Positions 11,737 to 21,832 are shown, counted from the first letter of the stretch. The stretch: 64,000 nt of DNA from Nakamurella sp. PAMC28650 (GCF_014303395.1 NZ_CP060298.1:4421001-4485000); one strand, 5' to 3'. Numbers and translations: made by a program. The notes: a model not told the origin generated them from the letters alone.

Positions 11737-14700
11737 TCAGGACAACGAAGGCTCGGCGACCTCGACGTCTTCGGCTACCCCGACCGCACCAGCAGACCCG
11801 GCCGAATCGACCGCACCCGGCGCATCCACCACCACCGGCGTCTCCGCGTTCCGGATGCGCTGACTGATCACCTGGGTGATGCCATCGCCGCGCATGGAGA
11901 CTCCGTAGAGGGCGTCCGCCGACTCCATGGTGAACTTCTGGTGGGTGATGATGATCAACTGCGAGGAGTCCCGCAACAGCGTCAGCAGCCCGACCAATCG
12001 CGTCAGGTTGACCTCGTCCAGGGCCGCCTCGACCTCGTCCATGATGTAGAACGGGCTGGGCCTGGCCCGGAAGATCGAGACCAGCAGGGCGACCGCCGTC
12101 AGCGAACGCTCTCCACCGGACAGCAGCGACAACCTTTTCACCTTCTTGCCCGGCGGGCGGGCGTGCACCTCGATGCCGGTGGTCAGCATGTCCGACGGGT
12201 CGGTGAGGATCAGCTCGCCCTCGCCGCCCGGGAAGAGTTCGGCGAACACTGCAACGAACTCGCGAGCGACGTCGTGGTAGGCGGCGGTGAAGACCTCGAG
12301 GATCTTCTCGTCCACCTCACCGACCACCGTCAGCAGATCCTTGCGGGTGGACTTGAGGTCCTCCAGCTGCGTCGAGAGGAACGAATGCCGTTCCTCCAGC
12401 GCCGCAAACTCCTCCAGCGCCAACGGGTTCACCTTGCCGAGCAGGTTCAGGTCGCGCTCGGCGCGCTTGGCCCGCCGTTCCTGCGTGTCACGGTCGAACG
12501 CCATCGGCGCAGGTGCGGTCACCTCCTCGCCGCGCTCCTTGGCCGCCTCGTACTCCCCCGTCTCCAACGCGGTGGGCGGGATCGGCATCTCGGGTCCGAA
12601 CTCGGTGACCAGATCGTCCGGACCGAGCCCGAATTCGTTGGCCGCACGGTCGACCAGTTGCTCGACCCGCAGCATCTGCTGCGCCCGTTGCACCTCGTCC
12701 TTGTGGACCGCATCCGTCAGCGCATCCCACTGGGTCTGCAGCTCCCGGGCCGTCGACCTGGCCCGGGACATGGCCGCATCGGCCCGCTCCCGGTCGGCGG
12801 CCGCCTGCTCGCGGGCACTCGTGGCGACGGCCAGCGAGACCTCCAGCACGGACAGCGCCCGCCGGCCGACCTCGGCCACCCTGGTGGCGACCTCGGCTGC
12901 TGCCGCCCGCCTCGCCACCGCGGCCTGGGCCCTGGACCTGGCCTCCCGTTCCTGACGGGCAGAGCGCCGCAGTCCTTCGGCGACACCCGCGCCGGCCCTG
13001 GCGCGCTCCTCGGCCGTCCGCAGCGCCAGCCTGGCCTCGACCTCGACCTGACGCGCGCCGGCCGTCAGGTCCATCAGGGAGTCCCGGACCTCGGTGTCCA
13101 CCTCCTCCGGGGCATCCTCCGACTCCGCCGCATAGAGCCTGGCCTCGAGATCGGCCACCGCGAGCCGGGTCTGCTCGGACGACGTCTCGGCGGCCTGTCG
13201 CTGCCGTTCCAGCCGTTCGGCCTCGGCGGTCGCCGATCGCACCGCCTCACCGAGACGCCCGAGCTGCTCGGACACCGCGGACAGTCGTGCGTCGGATTCG
13301 TGCAGGGCCGAGAGCGTCGCCTGGCTCTGCCGGGCACGTGTCTCGGCCTCGGACCTCGCACCGGACAGCGCTGCTTCCAGCTCTGCGATGGCATCCGTCA
13401 CCCTGGCCAGCGAGGAGTCGGCCTCGTCCACGGCGGCCTGGATCTCGATCACCGACTGCTTGCCGGCGCTACCGCCGAACGCCCAGCCGGAACCGAGCAG
13501 ATCTCCCTCCCGGGTGACGGCTCGGACCTGGGGCAGCTGCGTCACCAGCGCGACCGCGGCCGGCAGATCGGCGACAACGGCCACCCGATCGAGGGCGGCA
13601 CCCACGGCGGCCCGCAGCAGCGCCGGCAGCCTCACGTGCGGCAGGACCCAGACGGCATCGGACGGCAGGGTCGGCCAGCCGGAGAGATCCTCGTGGCCGG
13701 GTCCACCGATCAACAGGCCGGCGCGGCCGGCGTTGCCCTCCTGCAGGAGGGCCAGTGCCGCGGCGGCATCGGCCACTCCGGAGACGGCCACCGCGTCGGC
13801 GGCCGGACCGAGCGCCGCCGCCACCGCGCCTTCGAAGCCGGGGTCGACCTCGAGCACGGCTGCGACTGATCCCAGCACCCCGGCCAGTTCGGACCCGGCC
13901 GCCAACAGGGCTCCCGCGCCGTCCCGACGGTCGAGTCCCAGCGAGAGCGCCTCGACTCGGGCACGCAGGCCGGTCTGCTCACTTCTGGCTTCCCGCAACG
14001 CATCCGTCAGATCACCGACACGTTGCCGGGCGGCCTCGGTCGCCTCCTCTGCGGATTCGTGGTCCTCGTCGAGTCCGACCTCGGAGGAGTCCAGATCGCC
14101 GACCGAGTCCTGGAGTTCGGTGAACCGGGCCTGCGCCGCGGCGGCCCGATCCCTGGCGTCCGCGACCGACGTGGCCAGTCGGGCGACCTCGTCACCGCCG
14201 GCCGCCTGACGTGACCGGGCCGCATCGACCTGGCCGCTCAGCCGGGCCAGTCCCTCCCGGCGATCGGCGATCGCCCTGGTCGCCGACAGCAGCTGGTTCT
14301 CCGCACCCTTGAGCGCGTTCTCGCTCTCGGTGCGTTGGGCGACGGCCTCGTCCAGCTCGGTCCGGGCACCGGCGACGGCCTCGTCCTTCTCGGCCTGGGC
14401 CTCTTCGGCGGCCTCGGCCGCGGCGTCGAGTTCGTCCGGATCTCGCCCGGGACGCGGGGCATCGACCGGCGCGGTGAGATTGCGCAGGCGCTCGTCGGCG
14501 AGTGAGACGGTGCCGCGGAAGCGCTCGGCCAGCGCTGACAGCGCGAACCAGGTCTCCTGCGCAGCAGCGAGTCTCGGTGTTGCGCCGGCCGCCGACTCGG
14601 ATGCTGCCTCCGCCTGTTCGGAGGCCTCGGCGAGCGCGCGCTGGACTGCCGTCCGATGCTCGAGCGCCGCGGCCTCGTCGGCGGACTCGGCGGCGATGCG

Positions 14701-15417
14701 GGTGGTCAGGACCACGTAGTCGTCGGCGAGCAGCCGAAGCCGGGAATCACGAAGATCGGCCTGCACACCGGCGGCCCGGCGTGCGACCTCGGCCTGCCGG
14801 CCCAACGGCTTGAGCTGTCGGCGGAGCTCGCCGGTCAGGTCGTTCAGTCGAGTCAGGTTGGCCTGCATGGCATCGAGTTTGCGAAGCGCCTTCTCCTTGC
14901 GCTTGCGATGCTTGAGGACACCGGCCGCCTCCTCGATGAAGGCGCGGCGGTCCTCGGGTCTGGCCTGCAACACGGCGTCCAGCTGGCCCTGACCGACGAT
15001 GACGTGCATCTCCCGGCCGATCCCGGAATCCGAGAGCAGTTCCTGGATGTCCAGCAGCCGGCACGTGCGCCCGTTGATCTCGTATTCGCCGGCACCGTCG
15101 CGGAACATCCGGCGGGTGATCGAGACCTCGCTGAAATCGATGGGCAGGGCGCCGTCGGAGTTGTCGATGGTCAGCGTGACCTCGGCGCGTCCGAGCGGCG
15201 GCCGGTCGGCCGTGCCGGCGAAGATGACGTCTTCCATCTTGCCGCCGCGGAGCGCCTTAGCGCCCTGCTCGCCCAGCACCCAGGCGATGGCGTCGACGAC
15301 GTTGGACTTGCCCGACCCGTTGGGCCCGACGACCGCAGTGATGCCCTTCTCGAAGTGCAACGTGGTGGCCGAGGCGAACGACTTGAAACCCTTGAGGGTC
15401 AGGGACTTCAGATACAC
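11737..15417 (-). CDS. smc: Chromosome segregation ATPase SMC
   Basis: Condensin ATPase that folds and segregates the chromosome. The 1226-residue product has the standard plan: N-terminal Walker A GPNGSGKSN at residues 32-40, a long coiled coil rich in A, E and R, a globular hinge around 500-660 (AGVLGSVAAVLEVDPGFE, LLGSGWAFGGSAGKQ), a second coiled coil, then the signature LSGGERSLTAVALL and Walker B FYIMDEVEAALDE in the C-terminal head. The QGQLDAVL Q-loop region is present. The C-terminal 40 residues are acidic and Ala/Val-rich. The gene is followed in the transcription sense by the YciI gap and preceded by acyP, the usual actinobacterial order. Confidence 0.98.
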   Translation of the reverse strand: MYLKSLTLKGFKSFASATTLHFEKGITAVVGPNGSGKSNVVDAIAWVLGEQGAKALRGGKMEDVIFAGTADRPPLGRAEVTLTIDNSDGALPIDFSEVSITRRMFRDGAGEYEINGRTCRLLDIQELLSDSGIGREMHVIVGQGQLDAVLQARPEDRRAFIEEAAGVLKHRKRKEKALRKLDAMQANLTRLNDLTGELRRQLKPLGRQAEVARRAAGVQADLRDSRLRLLADDYVVLTTRIAAESADEAAALEHRTAVQRALAEASEQAEAASESAAGATPRLAAAQETWFALSALAERFRGTVSLADERLRNLTAPVDAPRPGRDPDELDAAAEAAEEAQAEKDEAVAGARTELDEAVAQRTESENALKGAENQLLSATRAIADRREGLARLSGQVDAARSRQAAGGDEVARLATSVADARDRAAAAQARFTELQDSVGDLDSSEVGLDEDHESAEEATEAARQRVGDLTDALREARSEQTGLRARVEALSLGLDRRDGAGALLAAGSELAGVLGSVAAVLEVDPGFEGAVAAALGPAADAVAVSGVADAAAALALLQEGNAGRAGLLIGGPGHEDLSGWPTLPSDAVWVLPHVRLPALLRAAVGAALDRVAVVADLPAAVALVTQLPQVRAVTREGDLLGSGWAFGGSAGKQSVIEIQAAVDEADSSLARVTDAIAELEAALSGARSEAETRARQSQATLSALHESDARLSAVSEQLGRLGEAVRSATAEAERLERQRQAAETSSEQTRLAVADLEARLYAAESEDAPEEVDTEVRDSLMDLTAGARQVEVEARLALRTAEERARAGAGVAEGLRRSARQEREARSRAQAAVARRAAAAEVATRVAEVGRRALSVLEVSLAVATSAREQAAADRERADAAMSRARSTARELQTQWDALTDAVHKDEVQRAQQMLRVEQLVDRAANEFGLGPDDLVTEFGPEMPIPPTALETGEYEAAKERGEEVTAPAPMAFDRDTQERRAKRAERDLNLLGKVNPLALEEFAALEERHSFLSTQLEDLKSTRKDLLTVVGEVDEKILEVFTAAYHDVAREFVAVFAELFPGGEGELILTDPSDMLTTGIEVHARPPGKKVKRLSLLSGGERSLTAVALLVSIFRARPSPFYIMDEVEAALDEVNLTRLVGLLTLLRDSSQLIIITHQKFTMESADALYGVSMRGDGITQVISQRIRNAETPVVVDAPGAVDSAGSAGAVGVAEDVEVAEPSLS

Positions 15418-15503
15418 GAGTAGGAAGTCCCTCCGGGTGGACGTTCGTGGTCGGCGTCGAATTCGTGGTCGGCGGTGCTCAGATTACCCGGGCCGCGGAG
15501 CCA

Positions 15504-15761
15504 TCAACGCTCCACGAAGCCGGTTTCGCCCCGTGGTTCGGCGAACTGCTCGACGACCAGGGTGACCACTCCGGGCGTGTGACCGCCGCGCAGCAGCCCG
15601 AGGAGTTGCCGGCAGCCTGCCTCCGGTCCTTCCGCAATGACCTGGACCCGACCCCCGGGCAGATTGGTCGCGCTACCGGTCAGACCTCTTTCCAGAGCCC
15701 GCGCCCTGGTCCACCATCGGAACCCCACCCCTTGCACCTGGCCGTGGACGAACGCCGTCAT
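15504..15761 (-). CDS. acyP: Acylphosphatase
   Basis: An 85-residue protein with the acylphosphatase motif VHGQVQGVGFRWWT (arginine as phosphate binder) and GRVQVIAEG with the region of the catalytic asparagine (SATNLPGG). It hydrolyses acyl phosphates such as 1,3-bisphosphoglycerate. The ATG at 15761 is preferred because GGAG lies 9 bases upstream; a GTG at 15788 would add 9 residues. It lies 86 bp upstream of smc on the same strand, as in many actinobacteria between mutM and smc. Confidence 0.93.
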   Translation of the reverse strand: MTAFVHGQVQGVGFRWWTRARALERGLTGSATNLPGGRVQVIAEGPEAGCRQLLGLLRGGHTPGVVTLVVEQFAEPRGETGFVER

Positions 15762-15873
15762 CCGGATGATCTCCGACCCCGTATCCACCCTTTCAACCTA
15801 GTCGGCAGGTTCATTCGTTCGAGTTCCGCCGAGCCCCTGGACAACCCCGGGCGACAAGTTGCAGCATGCAGTG

Positions 15874-17178
15874 ATGAGACGGACGCTGACTGTCATCTTT
15901 GCCGCTGTCGTGCTGGTCGTCACCTGTGGGGCGGGGTGGCCGACCGACCACGGCGACAACCTCAGATCTGGCAACGCCACGTCCGCTTCCACCTTCAGGA
16001 GCCTCCACTTCACGTTCAGCCGTGTGCTGGACGGTGCGGTCTACGCATCCCCGATCATGGTCGGGTCGACGCTGATCGTGGCCACCGAGAACAACTCGGT
16101 GTACGGGCTGGATCCGAACAGTGGTGCGATCCGATGGAGCAGGCACCTGCGCTCGTCGATCAGCGACACCTCGGTGCTGGCGTGTGCCGGCAACATCAGC
16201 CCGACCGGCATCACCGGGACGCCAGCCTACGATCCGGTGACGAACCGCGTCTTCCTGGTGACCGTGACCTACAACGGCTCGACCGGCGTCACCCACGAGC
16301 TCTGGGGTCTGAACCCGGCCAACGGGGCGATCGGACTGGACAAGCGGGTCGAGGTTCCGGGGACCGACACCAAGGCCGAGCAGCAGCGTCCGGCGCTCGC
16401 CGTTGACCGCGGGAACGTCTACATCGCCTTCGGGGGCCTGGACGGGGACTGCGGGAACTACAAGGGTGCAGTGCTGGCCATCAAGGCGAACGGGGCGGCC
16501 GGTGGAGTTGCCTACGTCGTTCCGACCCCGCGAGAGGGCGCCATCTGGGCGGCCGGCGGTCCGGTGGTCGCGCCGAACGGCAACCTGTTCGTCGCGGTCG
16601 GCAACGGTGCGTCGACCACCACCTACGACTACAGCGACTCGGTCACCGAGATCAGCCCGTCCATGCAACGACTGGACTACTTCGCCCCGAGGTCCTGGGC
16701 CAACGACAACGCGCAGGATCTCGACCTCGGATCGATGACCCCCGCCTACACATCGATCGGCTACATCCTGCAGGCCGGCAAGTCCGGGAACGGTTACACC
16801 GTGAAGATCGGCCATCTGGGCGGGATCGGCGGTCAGGTCTACTCCGCACCGCTCTGCCGGGCCTTCGGTGTCTCCGCCGTGACCAATGCCAGCGTCTACA
16901 TGCCGTGCACCAACGGCGTCACCCGGGTGGATGTGGGGCCGAAGGGCAACTTCGTCGCGCGGTGGACCGCCGCGAACATCCCCGGCTCGCCCGTCGCCGG
17001 GCCCGGCGCGATCTATGCCATCGGCAACCGGAACCTCTACGCCCTCGACCGCAACTCCGGGAAGATCCTGGGCAGCACCCCGGTCGGCGCCACCAAACGG
17101 TTCGCCACCCCGATGCTCGTCGGCAGCAAGATCTACGTCGGCACCAGTGCCGGCATCCTGGCCGCCACGGTGGGCTGA
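15874..17178 (+). CDS. Secreted PQQ-type beta-propeller repeat protein
   Basis: A 434-residue product with an N-terminal signal peptide (MRRTLTVIFAAVVLVVTCGAG), followed by repeats of the propeller type: VYGLDPNSGAIRW, ELWGLNPANGAIGL, AIKANGAAGG, LYALDRNSGKILGS, each with a tryptophan- or glycine-centred turn. The cysteine at about residue 18 (VVTCGAG) only weakly resembles a lipobox. No quinone ligand set or catalytic domain is seen, so it is probably a structural or binding propeller, not a dehydrogenase. It runs against its neighbours acyP and mutM, breaking an otherwise collinear minus-strand block, so it may be a later insertion. Start: ATG at 15874; TTG 15859 and GTG 15871 are alternatives. 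Confidence 0.8.
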   Translation: MRRTLTVIFAAVVLVVTCGAGWPTDHGDNLRSGNATSASTFRSLHFTFSRVLDGAVYASPIMVGSTLIVATENNSVYGLDPNSGAIRWSRHLRSSISDTSVLACAGNISPTGITGTPAYDPVTNRVFLVTVTYNGSTGVTHELWGLNPANGAIGLDKRVEVPGTDTKAEQQRPALAVDRGNVYIAFGGLDGDCGNYKGAVLAIKANGAAGGVAYVVPTPREGAIWAAGGPVVAPNGNLFVAVGNGASTTTYDYSDSVTEISPSMQRLDYFAPRSWANDNAQDLDLGSMTPAYTSIGYILQAGKSGNGYTVKIGHLGGIGGQVYSAPLCRAFGVSAVTNASVYMPCTNGVTRVDVGPKGNFVARWTAANIPGSPVAGPGAIYAIGNRNLYALDRNSGKILGSTPVGATKRFATPMLVGSKIYVGTSAGILAATVG

Positions 17179-17203
17179 TCGGCCGTACGTGCGACGTTCG
17201 ACG

Positions 17204-18052
17204 TCAGCGGGTACGCGGCTTCGGCTGGCACTTCGGGCAGAAGAACGACGAGCGGTTCATGAAGGCCTCACGGCGGATCGCGGTTGCGCACCGCGGGCAC
17301 GGCCGGTCCTGCTGCCCGTAGGCAGCCAGAGACCGCTCGAAGTAGCCCGAATCCCCGTTGACGTTCACGTAGAGCGCGTCGAACGAGGTACCCCCGACGG
17401 CGAGCGCTTCCGTCATCACGTCCTTCGCGGACTCCAGCACCCTGCGGACGACGGGTCGGCTCAGGGCCGCGGTCGAGCGGGTGTAGTTGACCCGGGCCCG
17501 CCAGAGAGATTCGTCTGCGTAGATGTTGCCGATCCCGGAGACCACGGTCTGATCCAGCAGGGCCCGTTTGATCTCGGTGTTCTTCCCGCGGATCTTCGCG
17601 ACGGTGGCGTCGAGGTCGTAGGCGTCGTCCAGGGGGTCGAGGGCGATGTGGGCGATCGGATCCGGCAACTGGGCCTGGCCCGGGAGGAACGCCATGCCGC
17701 CGAACGTCCGCTGGTCCAGAAAATCGACGTCCGGCCCTCCGTCGGCGAAGGCGAACCGCACCCGGAGATGGGGGTGACGGGCGGCCCCCGCGGCACCGAT
17801 GCGGAACTGGCCGCTCATGCCGAGGTGGGCCATCAACGCGTCACCGTCGTCCAGCACCCACCACAGGTACTTCCCGCGTCGTCGGATGTCGACCACCCGG
17901 TGCCCGGCGACCGAGGCCTCGAAATGGGCGCGACCCGCAAGATGACGCCTGACGGCACGGTCGTTGAACACGGTGACCTGGGAGATCTGACGACCGACGG
18001 TGTGCTCGAGCAGGCCCTGGCGGACCACCTCGACCTCGGGAAGCTCAGGCAC
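17204..18052 (-). CDS. mutM: Formamidopyrimidine-DNA glycosylase (Fpg/MutM)
   Basis: Base-excision repair enzyme that removes 8-oxoguanine and formamidopyrimidines. The GTG start at 18052 gives (M)[10 protein letters not shown], placing the catalytic Pro2 and Glu3 correctly; the longer open frame upstream is rejected. The 282-residue product includes the beta-sandwich domain, [10 protein letters not shown], the H2TH region [18 protein letters not shown] (catalytic lysine in the preceding strand), and the C-terminal zinc finger with CPRC and CPKC pairs. The start overlaps the rnc stop by 8 bases, implying coupling with RNase III. Confidence 0.97.
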   Translation of the reverse strand: MPELPEVEVVRQGLLEHTVGRQISQVTVFNDRAVRRHLAGRAHFEASVAGHRVVDIRRRGKYLWWVLDDGDALMAHLGMSGQFRIGAAGAARHPHLRVRFAFADGGPDVDFLDQRTFGGMAFLPGQAQLPDPIAHIALDPLDDAYDLDATVAKIRGKNTEIKRALLDQTVVSGIGNIYADESLWRARVNYTRSTAALSRPVVRRVLESAKDVMTEALAVGGTSFDALYVNVNGDSGYFERSLAAYGQQDRPCPRCATAIRREAFMNRSSFFCPKCQPKPRTR

Positions 18053-18848
18053 CGCGGCGGTCGGTGCCGTCCCGGGCCTCGCGGTCACCGTTGGTCGACT
18101 CTTCGCCGCTGGACTCGATGGCCAAGAACGCAGCAGACGCGGCCTGCTGCTCGGCTTCCTTCTTGGTGCGCCCGGTACCGGTGCCGTGCGACGCGCCGCC
18201 GAGCAACACCCTGGCGGCGAACATCTTGGCGTGGTCGGGGCCCTGTTCGGTGACCTGGTACTCGGGTACACCGAGGCCCCTGGCGGCGGACAGCTCCTGC
18301 AACGAGGTCTTCCAGTCGAGGCCGGCCCCGAGTCGGGGCGCGTCCGCCATCAGATCGGCGAACAGGTGGTGGACCACCGTCCGCGCAACCTCCAGGCCGT
18401 GCTCGAGGTAGACGGCACCCAGCACGGCCTCGACCGCGTCGGCCACGATCGAGGCCTTGTCGCGCCCGCCGGTCAGTTCCTCGCCGCGCCCCAGGCGCAG
18501 CATGTCGCCCAGCCCCATGGTGCGACCCACGCCCGCGAGGGCGTGCATGTTGACGATCGAGGCACGCAGCTTGGCCAGCCGACCCTCGGGCAGGTCCGGA
18601 TGGTTGCGGTAGAGCGCATCGGTGACGACGATGCCGAGCACCGAGTCGCCCAGGAACTCCAGGCGCTCGTTGGTCGGCAGACCACCGTGCTCGTAGGCGA
18701 ACGACCGATGGGTCAGGGCGAGGACGGCGAGTTCGGCGTCCAGTTCGACACCGATCTCGGCGAACAGCTTCCGGGGGTCCGGGACGTTGCTCGCCGTGAC
18801 CACGGCACGGGATCCCGGATTGCCCGTCGAGCCTGTCCCTTCGGTCAC
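18045..18848 (-). CDS. rnc: Ribonuclease III
   Basis: Double-strand RNA endonuclease for rRNA and mRNA processing. The 267-residue product (GTG 18848) has the signature [13 protein letters not shown] (acidic metal ligands E64 and D68), a second acidic site in [13 protein letters not shown], and a C-terminal double-stranded RNA-binding domain from about residue 180 ([25 protein letters not shown]). The start is uncertain: a second in-frame GTG lies at 18803, nearer the usual N-terminus. It lies 8 bp after rpmF and overlaps mutM, giving a yceD-rpmF-rnc-mutM unit. Confidence 0.96.
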   Translation of the reverse strand: MTEGTGSTGNPGSRAVVTASNVPDPRKLFAEIGVELDAELAVLALTHRSFAYEHGGLPTNERLEFLGDSVLGIVVTDALYRNHPDLPEGRLAKLRASIVNMHALAGVGRTMGLGDMLRLGRGEELTGGRDKASIVADAVEAVLGAVYLEHGLEVARTVVHHLFADLMADAPRLGAGLDWKTSLQELSAARGLGVPEYQVTEQGPDHAKMFAARVLLGGASHGTGTGRTKKEAEQQAASAAFLAIESSGEESTNGDREARDGTDRRGA

Positions 18849-18856
18849 CGTGAGGG

Positions 18857-19036
18857 TCAGACCCCGACGATCTGGCGGCCCCGGTACTGGCCACAGTTGG
18901 AGCACGCCTGGTGAGGGGGCGTGAGCGCGCCACAGGCGCGGTTGGGGCAGGTCGCCAACGTCGGAACGGTGGTCTTCCACTGCGAGCGACGCGCATGGGT
19001 GTTGGCGCGCGACAGTCTCCGCTTCGGAACGGCCAT
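18857..19036 (-). CDS. rpmF: 50S ribosomal protein L32
   Basis: A 59-residue protein beginning [20 protein letters not shown], the hallmark L32 N-terminus, followed by two CxxC-type pairs (TCPNRACG and CSNCGQY) that form a zinc ribbon. AAGGAG precedes the ATG by 7 bases. The gene is between yceD and rnc as in most bacteria with this cluster. The zinc-binding C+ form suggests that a C- paralogue may exist elsewhere under zinc control, which is inference. Confidence 0.97.
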   Translation of the reverse strand: MAVPKRRLSRANTHARRSQWKTTVPTLATCPNRACGALTPPHQACSNCGQYRGRQIVGV

Positions 19037-19120
19037 GATGAGTTCTCCTTGATTTCGTCGAACGGGCCGGTGTCGGGATCTCCGGCTCAGCTACTGCTGG
19101 GGGCTGATTCAGGTCGAGGG

Positions 19121-19732
19121 CTAGTTCGGGTTGAAAGCGCCACTACCGGGAACTGCCGGCTTCGTACCAGGGGTCACGCTGCCGGGCACGCCGAACTTGG
19201 CGGCCAGATCGGCCCACCGAGGGTCCAGTATCTCATGAGAATGACCTGGCTCGAGGTCATCGAAACGCTCCCCGCACTCCGAGCACAGACCGGGGCAGTC
19301 CGGCCGACAGAGGGGGGCCAGTGGAAGGGTGAGCACGATCTCGTCACGGACCAGCGGTTCGAGATCGATGAGGTCGTCGATCAGCCGCGGGTATTCGTCG
19401 TCGTCGGTGGTCGCGGCGGTGGTCGAGTCGGGGTAGGCGTAGAGCTCGCGGAGGTCGGCGCTGACCGGGACGCTGATGTCCCGCAGGCATCGCGCGCACT
19501 CGCCGTCCGCCGTGCCCGTCGCACTACCGGAGACCAGAACGCCCTCGGCGACTGATTCCAACCGCACGTCCAAGTCGATGTCAGCGCCCTTGGGGACGGC
19601 GATCACCTCGATCCCCATCGGCTCGCCGACCGGGGCGGACACCCGATAGGGCTTCATGGTGCCCGGACGACGGCCCATCGGGCGGGTATCGAATACCCAG
19701 GGCGAGGCGTGGTTGGGGCGTGTGGAGGTCAT
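19121..19732 (-). CDS. YceD family (DUF177) protein
   Basis: A 203-residue protein of the YceD family, which is linked to 23S rRNA accumulation and normally precedes rpmF. It shows [13 protein letters not shown] in the middle and a second cysteine cluster [13 protein letters not shown] that would form a zinc knuckle, then [11 protein letters not shown] at the C-terminus. The extra C-terminal tail is Gly/Pro-rich. Start ATG at 19732; M26 (MKPYRVSAP) is a possible later start closer to the conserved domain. Confidence 0.9.
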   Translation of the reverse strand: MTSTRPNHASPWVFDTRPMGRRPGTMKPYRVSAPVGEPMGIEVIAVPKGADIDLDVRLESVAEGVLVSGSATGTADGECARCLRDISVPVSADLRELYAYPDSTTAATTDDDEYPRLIDDLIDLEPLVRDEIVLTLPLAPLCRPDCPGLCSECGERFDDLEPGHSHEILDPRWADLAAKFGVPGSVTPGTKPAVPGSGAFNPN

Positions 19733-19910
19733 CGGTCGATTCTCGAGTCGGTATCAGAGCTGGGAGCAACCACTCCAGAGTAGTCGAAGATCAGCCGGCT
19801 CCCAATTCGCCGGCGGTTTCCAGTTCCACCGGAGGCAGGGCGGCGAAGGCAGCCGGTGCCGCCCTCGTACCGGCAACGAGCGCCGCAGACGGAGTGACCG
19901 GGAGCCGCCG

Positions 19911-20642
19911 TCAGTCGCGGTAGTCGGCGACGGAACCAGACCGGAGCGCGGTCCGACCTCGACCCACTGTGCGCAGCGTCTTGGTCAGGGTCTCCTCGAG
20001 GCCGGCCAGCTTCGAGTCGACGTAGGAGTCGCAGTCGGCCCGCATCCGGTCGACGTCGCCGTGGGCGGCGTCCAGGATCTTGGCCGACTCCCCACGAGCG
20101 GCCTGGACGACCTCGGACTGCGAGACCAATCTGCCCTGCTCCGACCGACCGTCGGCGACCGCCCGTTCGTAGGTGGCGCGACCTGCCGACACCAGCCGCT
20201 CTGCCTCGCCGTGGCCGCGGGACACCAGGGCATCGTGTTGGTCCTGCCCGTTCTGCACGGTGCGGTCGGCATCGGCCTGCGCCCTGGCCAGAATCGCTTC
20301 GGCACGGGCGGTCGCCTCGTCGATCAGACGGTCGGCCTCCGACTGCGCACCGGCGACCGTCGCCTGCGCCTCGGACCTGGCTGCGTGGACCAGCCTCCCC
20401 GCCTCCGCCTCGGCGTCCGCGACATTCTTCTCCGCACTGGCCTTGGCCTCGTTGACCATCTGGTCCCGGTGGTCCAGGACGTCCTGCGCATCGTCCATCT
20501 CTCCCGGCAGCGCGTCACGCACGTCGTCGAGCAGTTCCAGGACATCGCCTCTGGGCACCACACACGACGCCGTCATCGGCAGACCTCGTGCCTCCTCGAC
20601 GATGGTGACGAGCTCGTCGAGGGCTTCGAATACCCGATACAC
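19911..20642 (-). CDS. DivIVA-like coiled-coil septation protein (SepIVA-like)
   Basis: A 243-residue, mostly helical protein. The first 20 residues (MYRVFEALDELVTIVEEARG) and VPRGDVLELLDDVRDALP resemble the N-terminal domain of mycobacterial SepIVA (Rv2927c), and residues 65-220 form a long charged coiled coil (AEKNVADAEAEAGRLVH and following). It sits upstream of yceD-rpmF-rnc, the same relative place as in mycobacteria, where the protein takes part in septum and polar cell-wall control. The role here is inferred from architecture and synteny. Start GTG at 20642. Confidence 0.82.
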   Translation of the reverse strand: MYRVFEALDELVTIVEEARGLPMTASCVVPRGDVLELLDDVRDALPGEMDDAQDVLDHRDQMVNEAKASAEKNVADAEAEAGRLVHAARSEAQATVAGAQSEADRLIDEATARAEAILARAQADADRTVQNGQDQHDALVSRGHGEAERLVSAGRATYERAVADGRSEQGRLVSQSEVVQAARGESAKILDAAHGDVDRMRADCDSYVDSKLAGLEETLTKTLRTVGRGRTALRSGSVADYRD

Positions 20643-20770
20643 GCTGGTCCGACCTCTCGTTGTGCGCTGCTGCTTCGTTTCGACCCGGGCCCTGCCCGGT
20701 CAGTGTGCCAAGGGATCGGCGGTTCGCCCGGCAGGCACGCCCGGAGGGGCGGATCCGACCCCCCGGTGTC

Positions 20771-21256
20771 CTACCGGTCCCGTGGCGCGACGGTGGCCTG
20801 CACGGCGGCCAGGACGACCGGCGGCAGGAAGGCCGAGACGTCTCCACCGTACGAGGCGACCTGCTTGACCAGCGACGACGAGACGAATGCATGCTGGGGG
20901 GCGGTCGGCAGGAACAAGGTATCGACGCCGGTCAGGCTCCGGTTCATCTGCGCCATCTGGATTTCGTAGTCGAAATCGGAGACACCGCGCAGTCCCTTGA
21001 CGATCGTGGTGATGCCGCCGGCGGCGCAGTACTCGACCAGCAGCCCGGAGAACGAATCGATCCTGATGTTCGGCCACGGGGAAGTGACGGCCCGCAGCAG
21101 TTCGAGCCGGTCCGGGATGCTGAACAGGCCGTTCTTGCCGGGATTGACCAGGACCGCCACGGTCACCTCGTCGAACATCGCCGAGGCCCGGGCGAAGATG
21201 TCCAGGTGCCCGAGGGTGGGCGGGTCGAAGGAGCCAGGACACACGGCGCGGGTCAT
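20771..21256 (-). CDS. coaD: Phosphopantetheine adenylyltransferase CoaD
   Basis: Fourth step of coenzyme A synthesis: 4'-phosphopantetheine plus ATP to dephospho-CoA. The 161-residue product has the nucleotidyltransferase motif TLGH at residues 14-17 (FDPPTLGHLDIFARA), VKGLRGVSDFDYEIQMAQMNR, and the C-terminal SSSLVKQVASYGGDVS. The ATG at 21256 overlaps the rsmD stop as ATGA, so the two are translationally coupled. The longer open frame upstream belongs to a shadow of rsmD. Confidence 0.97.
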   Translation of the reverse strand: MTRAVCPGSFDPPTLGHLDIFARASAMFDEVTVAVLVNPGKNGLFSIPDRLELLRAVTSPWPNIRIDSFSGLLVEYCAAGGITTIVKGLRGVSDFDYEIQMAQMNRSLTGVDTLFLPTAPQHAFVSSSLVKQVASYGGDVSAFLPPVVLAAVQATVAPRDR

Positions 21257-21810
21257 GGGGCGCGACCGTAGCAGAGGCGGGTGTCGCCGTAGTTCTTCGT
21301 CCTGACCCCGACGAGCGGGTCCGGCCACTGCATCTCGCCCGAGCGCCTGCTGCGCTCCACGATCAGGTCGGCATCGGGATTGAGATGTCCGTTCGCCGCG
21401 AGCGCGGCGAAGATCGTGCCCAGTTCTGAGGTCGGCAGGTCGTACGGCGGGTCGGCCACCACGAAGTCGAACCGCCGTCCACCCGGCGAACCGGCCCACG
21501 ACTTGACGTCCGCGCCGACCACCACCGCGTCGGGCACCTGCAGCGTGGCCACGTTCGCCCGCAGCGCGACCAGCGCCGCCCTGTCCTGTTCCACGCTGAC
21601 CAACGAGTCGGCGCCACGGGAGATCAGTTCCAGCCCGAGGGCGCCGGTGCCCGCATACAGGTCGAGGACCCTGGCCCCGTTCAGGCCGCCCGCGGCGACG
21701 AGGGCGTTCCCCAGGGCCTCCCGCACCCGCTCGCTGGTCGGGCGGGTGGTTTCCCCGGCCGGTGTCTGCAGCCGGCGTCCCCGGTAGAGCCCTGCGGTGA
21801 TCCGCGTCAT
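21253..21810 (-). CDS. rsmD: 16S rRNA (guanine966-N2)-methyltransferase RsmD
   Basis: Rossmann-fold methyltransferase acting on 16S rRNA G966. The 185-residue product begins MTRITAGLYRGRRL, has TRPTSERVREALGNAL, the SAM-binding GARVLDLYAGTGALGLE, and the catalytic motif ADPPYDLP of N2-guanine methyltransferases. It lies between pyc (23 bp upstream) and coaD (4-base overlap), the usual actinobacterial arrangement. Confidence 0.96.
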   Translation of the reverse strand: MTRITAGLYRGRRLQTPAGETTRPTSERVREALGNALVAAGGLNGARVLDLYAGTGALGLELISRGADSLVSVEQDRAALVALRANVATLQVPDAVVVGADVKSWAGSPGGRRFDFVVADPPYDLPTSELGTIFAALAANGHLNPDADLIVERSRRSGEMQWPDPLVGVRTKNYGDTRLCYGRAP

Positions 21811-21832
21811 TTCCGTCGCTTTCGAATGAGGG

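Noticed and set aside
17204-18271. 355-residue version of MutM starting at 18271
   Set aside because: The enzyme needs Pro2 at its N-terminus, which only the GTG at 18052 provides; the extra 73 residues are a shadow of rnc.
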